Below the pieces are notes generated by a model that had not been told where the DNA came from, did not search any database, and worked only from the letters and a program-made list of their open reading frames with translations. Shown here in pieces: positions 1 through 5,777 of a DNA stretch of 5,777 nucleotides. The stretch is taken from NCBI GenBank assembly GCA_050743385.1, contig JBOGFJ010000217.1, positions 1-5,777 on the forward strand, given 5' to 3'. Every line of letters begins with the position of its first letter. Position 1 is the first letter of the stretch. Source of the DNA: JACDBD01 sp050743385 (lineage in GTDB: Bacteria > Actinomycetota > Acidimicrobiia > IMCC26256 > JACDBD01). A program made the position numbers and the translations under genes.

Positions 1-2
1 GG

Positions 3-125
3 GTCATCGACCATGTCGCCCGCGCGACCTGCGACGGGGCCGAGGGCTTCGGGATCTTCGAGCACGCCTCGATCGGCCGTCACGACCCGTCCGGGTTCGC
101 CGAGCTGGGCGACGTCGCCCCGTGA
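3..125 (+). CDS. C-terminal end of an unidentified protein (5' partial)
   Basis: An open frame enters from the left edge and ends at TGA 123-125, giving the last 40 residues of a protein. It is believed to be coding because 38 of the 40 codons end in G or C, the pattern of the confirmed genes here, and neither of the other two forward frames gives a sensible protein. The visible part contains the stretch DGAEGFGIFEHASIGRHDPS and ends in GDVAP. I do not recognise the family. The glycine-rich, aromatic, His/Arg-containing stretch looks like the closing beta-strands of a globular domain. No membrane segment is visible. The gene has no close coupling to what follows: 86 nt separate its stop from the next start. 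Confidence 0.6.
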   Translation, partial: VIDHVARATCDGAEGFGIFEHASIGRHDPSGFAELGDVAP

Positions 126-197
126 CCGCGTCGTTCTCTCGATCCGGTCACGCGCCAAGGCCGGCGCGGGCACCGGAGCAGTTTCACCGGTCCCGTA

Positions 198-203
198 TAC
201 GGT
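198..203 (+). promoter_or_regulatory. possible -10 element (TACGGT) ahead of the broken kinase gene
   Basis: TACGGT matches the actinobacterial TANNNT -10 pattern and ends 8 nt before the ATG at 212. That spacing would give a leaderless or nearly leaderless transcript, which is common in actinobacteria. There is no Shine-Dalgarno sequence in front of the ATG, which fits a leaderless start. No convincing -35 hexamer is present at the expected distance. Because only 22 nt lie between the broken gene and the ABC operon, this is also a candidate promoter for the operon. The call rests on a short motif and is weak. Confidence 0.25.
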
Positions 204-211
204 CGCATGGC

Positions 212-608
212 ATGAGCGCGTACGTCGTCGTGTCAGGGCTTCCGGGGAGCGGGAAGACGACACTCGCCCGTGCGCTCGCGCGCGAGCTGGCTGTACCTTG
301 TCGCCCTCGGCGCCGCCCTCGTCGAGGTGTTCTGCGCGTGCAGCGTCGCGACGGCACGCGGGCGCTACCTACGCCGTTCCCGCCACCCCGGGCACCTCGA
401 CCACCAGCGCGTCGACGACTTCGACGCCTGGGTCGCGTCCGGGCGCGGTGAACCGCTGCGTCTGGGCGGTCTGCTCCTGGAGGTCTGCACCGACGACGAC
501 GCCGACGCGACGAGCCCCGCAACGATCGCGGCGTTTGTCCGCCGCCAACGCGGCTGGGTGAGCTCCCGGCGCGCCGCCGACCGTTTGGGGACGCCGCTCG
601 ACGGGTAA
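212..608 (+). pseudogene. AAA-type P-loop kinase, internally deleted and frameshifted
   Basis: The reading frame from ATG 212 encodes MSAYVVVSGLPGSGKTTLAR and continues to ELAVP at about position 298. This is an intact kinase N-terminus with Walker A GLPGSGKTT at residues 9-17. Beyond this point the frame turns into arginine/proline-rich nonsense. A different frame, from about 297 to the TAA at 606-608, encodes LVEVFCACSVATARGRYLRR, then RHPGHLD, then ASGRGEPLRLGG. This is the usual C-terminus of small actinobacterial P-loop phosphotransferases. Intact relatives are usually about 170-190 residues long. The two parts here add to about 130, so roughly 50-70 codons from the middle are absent and the join is out of frame. 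The missing part normally carries the substrate-binding and lid helices, so no active kinase is expected. A sequencing or assembly error could mimic a frameshift but would not easily explain the missing middle. Confidence 0.75.
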
Positions 609-617
609 CGCTCCTGC

Positions 618-623
618 GGGGGA
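618..623 (+). promoter_or_regulatory. ribosome binding site for the TTG-started ATPase gene
   Basis: GGGGGA lies 7 nt before the TTG at 631. It supports this non-ATG start, which also gives the standard N-terminal length for a MalK-type ATPase (A-loop tyrosine at residue 13). No better in-frame start exists between the upstream TAA at 606-608 and the first conserved residues. Confidence 0.5.
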
Positions 624-630
624 AACGCCG

Positions 631-1880
<1,250 letters not shown>

Positions 1881-1884
<4 letters not shown>

Positions 1885-3182
1885 AGCGACTCAGGAGGTT
1901 GATCGCGGCCACGGCCGGCTTCTCGCTCGTCGCGGCCGGGGCCACCGTCGCCGGGGCCGCACCGACGGGTGGCGGCGACGATCTGTCGGGCGAATCGATC
2001 GAGGTGGCCGCGGTGTGGACCGGCGCGGAACAGGAGCGGTTCGAGCTCGTTCTCGAAGAGTTCGCGGACGAGACCGGCGCCGACGTGACGTTCACGTCGA
2101 CCGGTGACGACATCTCCGCCGCCCTCGAGCCGCGCATCGCCGGCGGCGATCCACCCGACGTCGCGATGCTCCCCCAGCCCGGGCTGTTGGCCGACTTCGC
2201 CGCAAGGGGCGCGCTCCAGTCGATCGAGGACATCGCCGGCGCCACGATCGACGAGAATTACGCGCCGATCTGGCGTGAGCTCGGCACGGTCGACGGCACC
2301 CTCTACGGCGTCTGGTTCAAGGCGGCCAACAAGTCGCTCGTCTGGTACAGCCGCGAGGTGTTTCGCGACGCGGGCGTGCGGCCGACCGACGAGTTCGACA
2401 CATTCCTGGAGAACGCCCAGACGGTCTCCGACTTCGGCGTGACGCCGTTCTCGGTCGGCGGCGCCAATGGCTGGGTGCTGACCGACCTGTTCGAGAACAT
2501 CTACCTGGCGCAGGCCGGTCCCGACATGTACGACCAGCTCGCCCGGCACGAGATCCCGTGGACCGACCAGTCGGTGAAGGATGCCCTCGCCACCTTCGCC
2601 GAGGTCTACGCCAACGACCTCATCGTCGGTGGCACCGAGGGCGCCCTCCAGACCGAATTCCCAGGATCGGTGCAGGACGTCTTCGCGGGTGACCCCGAGG
2701 GCGCCATGGTCATCGAAGGCGACTTCGTCGCGAGCACGATCGCGGAGGAGACCGACGCCCGAGTGGGCCGGCAGGCCCGGGTGTTCAACTTCCCGGCGAT
2801 CGACGGCGAGGCGCCCGTCGTCACCGGCGGTGACGTGGCCGCGCTCTTCACCGATTCCGAGGCCGGGCAGGCGTTCATCGAGTTCCTCGCCACGCCGGAG
2901 GCGGCGGAGGCGTGGGCGGAGGAGGGCGGATACCTCTCCCCCAACCAGGAGCTCGACTCGGACGTCTATCCCAACCGGACTTTGCGGCGGATCGCGACCG
3001 CACTGGTCGAGTCGGACCTCGTGCGCTTCGACCTGTCCGACCTCCAGCCGGCCGCGTTCGGCGCGACCGACGGTCAGGGCATGTGGAAGCTCTTCCAGGA
3101 CTTCCTCGCCAACCCGTCGGACGTCGACGGCATCACACAGCAACTGGAGGATGCCGCCACCCAGGCGTATGCCACCCAATAG
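1881..3182 (+). CDS. extracellular sugar-binding protein of an AglE-like (CUT1) ABC importer
   Basis: This 433-residue secreted protein should bind the sugar and deliver it to the permeases. The N-terminus is a signal peptide: basic KRLRR, hydrophobic residues about 8-24, then AGA at 24-26, a likely signal peptidase I site. There is no cysteine anywhere in the protein, so it cannot be a conventional lipoprotein. The mature part has family 1 solute-binding features: VAAVWTGAEQERFELVLEEF near 42-61, GGDPPDVAMLPQPGLLADFA near 88-106, LYGVWFKAANKSLVWYS at 141-157, and EAAEAWAEEGGYLSPN then RFDLSDLQP near the end. The pattern PQPGL...ADFAARG / KSLVWYS / RFD-SDLQP resembles alpha-glucoside-binding AglE proteins. 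An alpha-glucoside such as trehalose, maltose or sucrose is therefore a reasonable but unproven ligand. It overlaps the ATPase gene by 4 nt and the first permease gene by 14 nt. Confidence 0.93.
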
Positions 3183-4536
3183 CGCCACGCGAACGGCGCC
3201 GGCGAAGCAGGAGCCGGAGACACGGGAGCCGGGGAAACGGGGAAAGGAGCCCGGGCTGGGACGACGGCCCGGGCTCGCCCTCCTCTTCCTGCTTCCCGCG
3301 ATCACGATCCTCGGCGCCCTCGTCGTCTACCCGATCATCTACACGGTGGTGCGCAGCCTCTTCGACCGGGGCGGCGACGACTTCATCGGGCTCGACAACT
3401 ACCAGCGCATGTTCGAGACCGACCGGACCCTGAACGCGATCCGCAACAACGCCATCTGGTTGGTCACCGCCCCGACGCTGGCGACCGGCATCGGGCTCAT
3501 CTTCGCCGTGCTGGCCGAGCGGGTGCGCTGGCAGACCGCGTTCAAGCTCGCGGTGTTCATGCCCATGGCCATCTCCTTCCTCGCCGCCGGCGTGATCTTC
3601 CGCCTCGTCTACGAGCGCGACCCCGAGCAGGGCCTCGCCAACGCCGTCGTGACCAGCGTCGTCGACGCCGTCCGCACCCCGGGCGAGTACCCCGACGCCC
3701 GACCGTCGGACGAGGACGGCCTCCGGCCCGACGGCGACGCCTACGTCAGCACCGGATCGGTGAGCACCGGTGAGCCGGTCGCGATCGGGATGGTCGCCAT
3801 CCGCCCCGACGAGGTGCCCGACGGCGCCGCCCGAGCGCGCGAGCCACCAGCGGGCGGCCCTCGCGAGCTGACCGGCACGGTCTGGCTCGACTTCACCCGC
3901 GGCGGAGGAGGTGAGCGCGGGCAGATCGATCCGGAGGAGCGTGGGCTTCCGGGTATGGAAGTCGAGGTGCTGCGCGGCGGCGATGTCGCCGGGAGCACGA
4001 CGACTCGCGACGACGGCGGGTTCGCGATCACCGACCTGGATCCGGGCCGTTACCGGGTGCGCCTGGCGTCGTCGAACTTCCGGGAGCCGTACGAGGGACT
4101 GGCGTGGTTGGGCCCGACGCTCGTCACCCCGGCGATCATCGCCTCGTTCCTCTGGATCTGGATCGGCTTCGCCATGATCGTCATCGGCGCCGGCCTGGCC
4201 GCGATCCCCCGCGAGACCCTCGAGGCCGCCCGCACCGACGGGGCCAACGAGTGGCAGGTGTTCCGGCGGGTGACGGCACCGCTGCTGGCGCCGGTGCTGC
4301 TCGTGGTGCTGGTCACGTTGATGATCAACGTGCTCAAGATCTTCGACCTCGTGTTCATCATCGCTCCGCCCTCGGTGCAGGACGACGCCAACGTGATCGC
4401 GCTCGAGATGTGGCGGGTGTCGTTCGGCGGTGGTCGCGACCAGGGCCTCGGGAGCGCGCTGAGCCTGTTGCTCTTCGTGCTCGTCATCCCGGCGATGGCG
4501 TTCAACATCCGCCGCCTCCGCCAGGAGGAGCGATGA
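3169..4536 (+). CDS. sugar ABC permease, MalF/AglF-like, with a large extracytoplasmic insert
   Basis: This 455-residue membrane subunit pairs with the second permease to form the translocation channel; typical relatives are about 290-330 residues. Predicted membrane segments are near 36-62, 95-117, 125-148, 318-345, 375-399 and 427-447. The EAA coupling motif, which contacts the ATPase, begins at EAARTDGANEW (352-362) and runs to PLLAP (371-375). Between the third and fourth segments, on the outer face, lie about 145 extra residues (about 166-312) containing a Cna-B/SdrD-B-like domain. The N-terminus is a 35-residue charged, Pro/Glu/Lys/Arg-rich cytoplasmic tail. ATG 3169 is chosen because it overlaps the binding-protein stop by 14 nt, which suits reinitiation. 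An in-frame ATG at 3151 sits directly against GGAGG with no spacer and is less likely. No other usable start precedes the first membrane segment. Confidence 0.92.
   Translation: MPPNSATRTAPAKQEPETREPGKRGKEPGLGRRPGLALLFLLPAITILGALVVYPIIYTVVRSLFDRGGDDFIGLDNYQRMFETDRTLNAIRNNAIWLVTAPTLATGIGLIFAVLAERVRWQTAFKLAVFMPMAISFLAAGVIFRLVYERDPEQGLANAVVTSVVDAVRTPGEYPDARPSDEDGLRPDGDAYVSTGSVSTGEPVAIGMVAIRPDEVPDGAARAREPPAGGPRELTGTVWLDFTRGGGGERGQIDPEERGLPGMEVEVLRGGDVAGSTTTRDDGGFAITDLDPGRYRVRLASSNFREPYEGLAWLGPTLVTPAIIASFLWIWIGFAMIVIGAGLAAIPRETLEAARTDGANEWQVFRRVTAPLLAPVLLVVLVTLMINVLKIFDLVFIIAPPSVQDDANVIALEMWRVSFGGGRDQGLGSALSLLLFVLVIPAMAFNIRRLRQEER
3247..3276 (+). other. perfect 10-bp inverted repeat (RNA hairpin) early in the first permease gene
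   Basis: GAGCCCGGGC (3247-3256) is followed after 10 nt by its exact reverse complement GCCCGGGCTC (3267-3276). A G-U and a G-C pair could extend the stem to 12 bp with a 6-nt loop. It encodes residues 27-36 of the permease (EPGLGRRPGL), so it partly results from two Pro-Gly-Leu codon triplets that each contain CCCGGG. It sits 65 nt past the binding-protein stop. There is no T-run after it, so it is not a standard terminator. A role in slowing 3' exonucleases or permease translation is possible but unproven. Confidence 0.6.
3868..4074 (+). other. Cna-B/SdrD-B-like beta-sandwich domain inserted in the permease
   Basis: Codons 234-302 of the first permease encode a segment with the signature of Cna-B/SdrD-B or carboxypeptidase-regulatory-like domains. 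It opens with LTGTVWLDF (234-242), followed by ID-EE-GLPGMEVEVLRGG (253-271), then STTTRDDGGFAITDLDPGRYRVRL (two halves at about 276-287 and 288-299). This is the usual order: first strand, acidic loop, G-L-P-G-V/M strand, TT-DDGGF turn, L-PG-Y-V strand. The acidic loop is a degenerate version of the SdrD calcium loop. The domain is flanked on its left by about 68 residues of Pro/Asp/Gly-rich sequence (166-233) that may hold another small beta element. On its right, EGLAWLGP leads straight into the fourth membrane segment. Its topology places it outside the membrane, facing the binding protein. Confidence 0.75.
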
Positions 4537-4559
4537 GAGCGTCGAGGAGGCGAGCGTGA
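4533..4559 (+). CDS. possible 8-codon mini-cistron linking the two permease genes
   Basis: ATG 4533 overlaps the first permease stop as ATGA and opens an eight-codon frame encoding MRASRRRA. Its TGA (4557-4559) overlaps the GTG start of the second permease as GTGA. It has its own strong ribosome site (AGGAGGAG, 4523-4530). The arrangement would let ribosomes leaving the first permease pass through the short frame directly to the second. The peptide itself has no expected function. The frame may be incidental, because the second permease has its own ribosome site. Confidence 0.3.
   Translation: MRASRRRA
4545..4550 (+). promoter_or_regulatory. ribosome binding site of the second permease gene
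   Basis: AGGAGG lies 5 nt before GTG 4556. This near-perfect Shine-Dalgarno sequence decides in favour of the GTG start, for which no competing ATG or GTG exists in frame until well inside the protein. It lies within the 8-codon mini-cistron, so ribosomes translating that frame would cross it. Confidence 0.7.
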
Positions 4560-5491
4560 CCACGACCGCCGAACGGCCGATCCCGGCGCCGCCGCCGCCC
4601 CCGCCGCCGGATGCCGGCGGGCCGGAACCGTCCGTCGCCCGCGAGCCGCTCCCCCGGCGAATCGCCCGGGCGGTCTCCCGTGGGCCACTCCATGTGGTGC
4701 TGATCGTGATCGCGCTCGCCTGGCTCACGCCCACGGTCGGACTGTTCGTCTCGTCGCTGCGCAGCGTCACCGAGAACACGGAGTCGGGCTGGTGGACGGC
4801 CCTCACCGACTGGCGAACACTCTCGCTCGAGAACTACCGCTCGGTCCTCGACAACGAGCGCATCGTCGACGCACTGCGCAACACGGTCCTCATCACCGTG
4901 CCCGCGACGCTGGGCGTGGTGCTCGTCGCGTCGCTGGCCGCGTATGCGTTCGCCTGGATCGACTTCAAGGGCCGCGACTGGTGGTTCGTGTCGGTCGTCG
5001 CGCTGCTCGTCGTCCCCATCCAGGTGGCGCTGATCCCCGTGGCCAGCCTCTACGGCGACCTGGGGATCTACGGTGACATCAGCGGCGTGGTGCTGTTCCA
5101 CGTCGCGTTCGGGCTGCCGTTCGCGATCTTCCTGTTGCGGAACTTCTTCGCCGGGATCCCCCGCGAGCTCCTCGAGGCCGCCCGGATGGACGGCGCGGGC
5201 GAGCTCAAGGTGTTCCGCATGGTCGTGCTGCCGATCGGCCTGCCCGCGATCGCGTCGCTTGCGATCTTCCAGTTCCTCTGGACCTGGAACGATCTGCTCG
5301 TCGGACTCGTGTTCGCCGACGCGGCCAACCAGCCGATCACGGTCGCCATCCGCAACCAGACGCGCCAGTTCGGCACCAACATCGACATCATCGCCCCGGC
5401 GGCGTTCCTGTCGATGGTCGTCCCGCTGCTCGTGTTCTTCGCCTTCCAGCGCTACTTCGTCCAGGGCCTCCTGGCGGGCTCGATCAAGTGA
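4556..5491 (+). CDS. sugar ABC permease, MalG/AglG-like
   Basis: This 311-residue subunit is the partner of the first permease in the sugar channel. Membrane segments are predicted near 45-68, 109-133, 143-166, 176-198, 229-252 and 277-299. The EAA coupling motif runs from EAARMDGAGE (207-216) to VVLPIGLP (223-230). The end, FFAFQRYFVQGLLAGSIK, is the conserved C-terminus of MalG/AglG proteins, where it reaches toward the ATPase. Length is slightly above the usual 275-300 because of a disordered cytoplasmic N-terminal tail of about 44 residues. That tail contains seven consecutive prolines at 12-18, then an acidic and arginine-rich part. No insert is present in the loops, unlike the first permease. 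The start is GTG with AGGAGG 5 nt upstream. The stop overlaps the next gene's start as GTGA (5488-5491). Confidence 0.94.
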   Translation: MTTTAERPIPAPPPPPPPDAGGPEPSVAREPLPRRIARAVSRGPLHVVLIVIALAWLTPTVGLFVSSLRSVTENTESGWWTALTDWRTLSLENYRSVLDNERIVDALRNTVLITVPATLGVVLVASLAAYAFAWIDFKGRDWWFVSVVALLVVPIQVALIPVASLYGDLGIYGDISGVVLFHVAFGLPFAIFLLRNFFAGIPRELLEAARMDGAGELKVFRMVVLPIGLPAIASLAIFQFLWTWNDLLVGLVFADAANQPITVAIRNQTRQFGTNIDIIAPAAFLSMVVPLLVFFAFQRYFVQGLLAGSIK

Positions 5492-5777
5492 CCCTGCCGC
5501 GCGCAGCTGCGGCGATCCTGCTGAGCCTCCTCATGGGCGCGTTGTTGCTGGGCGATCTTCCCGTGTTCCGCGACCGCATCCCGGTCGCCGTGGGTCAGGA
5601 CCTGCAGGCGGCGATCGATTCGGCTCCCTCGCGGGCGACGTTGGTCCTCGCGGCGGGAACGCACCCCGGGCCGGTCCGCATCGACCGTTCGCTTGCTCTC
5701 GAAGGCGACAGCGGAGCCGAGATCGAGGCACCACCCGACGCCGGCGCGGTCGTCACGATCACGGCGGACGGCACCAG
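5488..5777 (+). CDS. NosD-like right-handed beta-helix protein, N-terminal part (3' partial)
   Basis: The reading frame starts at GTG 5488, overlapping the permease stop, and runs off the window after 96 codons. Residues about 6-22 (AAAAILLSLLMGALLLG) form a hydrophobic signal or anchor segment. Next comes VAVGQDLQAAIDSAPSRATL and VLAAGTHPGPVRIDRSLALE, then GAEIEAPPDAGAVVTITADG. The order G-xx-LQAAIDxA / LxAGTHxGPVxIDRSLxLEG is the typical first two rungs of NosD/pectate-lyase-like beta-helix proteins. The protein is predicted to be exported and to act on, or bind, a polysaccharide or surface ligand. The repeats that would confirm this lie beyond the edge. A later ATG at 5533 would cut the hydrophobic segment in half, so the GTG is preferred. 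There is only a weak ribosome site, so translation probably depends on coupling to the permease gene. Confidence 0.75.
   Translation, partial: MTLPRAAAAILLSLLMGALLLGDLPVFRDRIPVAVGQDLQAAIDSAPSRATLVLAAGTHPGPVRIDRSLALEGDSGAEIEAPPDAGAVVTITADGT

Noticed and set aside
171..191. CACCGG direct repeat (171-176 and 185-190) ahead of the kinase as a regulator-binding site
   Set aside because: Six-base GC-rich repeats are expected often at this composition, and no dyad of convincing length is present.
13..561. 182-codon + strand frame running through the gap and the broken kinase
   Set aside because: The product is Ser/Arg/Thr/Pro-rich without any domain. The other two frames carry recognisable protein, so this is an out-of-frame artefact of high GC.
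569..630. possible LacI-family operator before the ABC operon
   Set aside because: Sugar operons often have one. I found only short GC palindromes such as GGCGCGCC and no dyad with the expected central CG and flanking arms.
3247..3276. the hairpin as an intrinsic terminator
   Set aside because: No T-run follows the stem and it lies inside a required permease gene. Termination there would remove both channel subunits.
3664..4104. the permease insert as an equivalent of the E. coli MalF P2 domain
   Set aside because: It sits in the loop between core segments three and four rather than one and two, and its signature is of a Cna-B/SdrD-B-like fold. It can be an analogue at most.
3133..4806. 557-codon open frame on the - strand across both permease genes
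   Set aside because: It lies antisense to two unmistakable permeases. Its product is a low-complexity Arg/His/Asp/Glu/Gly mixture with no motif.

Overview
The window is very GC-rich with almost exclusively G/C third codon positions, GTG and TTG starts, and end-to-end overlapping genes. This fits a high-GC actinobacterium. Family resemblance of the proteins suggests something like an Acidimicrobiia-type lineage, but that assignment is inference. All genuine genes lie on the + strand.

Left part (1-630). The last 40 codons of an unidentified protein end at 125. After an 86-nt gap comes a broken P-loop kinase gene (about 212-608). Its start, with a perfect Walker A motif, and its end, a recognisable kinase C-terminus, are in different frames and are joined at about position 297-300. 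The middle of the protein is missing, so it is called a pseudogene. Only 22 nt separate it from the next gene.

Central operon (631-5491). There are four genes of a complete carbohydrate uptake ABC importer (CUT1 family, closest in my reading to the alpha-glucoside AglEFGK type). They are a MalK/UgpC-type ATPase, a secreted solute-binding protein, a MalF/AglF-like permease and a MalG/AglG-like permease. Adjacent genes overlap by 4 nt (ATGA) and 14 nt. The two permease genes are bridged by a possible 8-codon mini-cistron. The binding protein would capture the sugar outside the membrane, the two permeases form the channel, and the ATPase dimer drives transport.

Three features make the importer unusual. 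The first permease carries about 145 extra residues in the extracytoplasmic loop between core TM3 and TM4, including a Cna-B/SdrD-B-like beta-sandwich. The binding protein has an ordinary secretory signal peptide with alanine where a lipoprotein cysteine would be expected. A perfect 10-bp inverted repeat lies in the first codons of the first permease, just after the binding-protein gene. A working hypothesis is that the extra loop domain helps hold a binding protein that has no lipid anchor.

Right edge (5488-5777). A further gene overlaps the second permease by GTGA and runs off the window. It encodes a signal peptide followed by the start of a NosD-like right-handed beta-helix protein, probably a fifth member of the operon. 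No RNA genes, CRISPR arrays, insertion sequences or convincing intrinsic terminators were seen.
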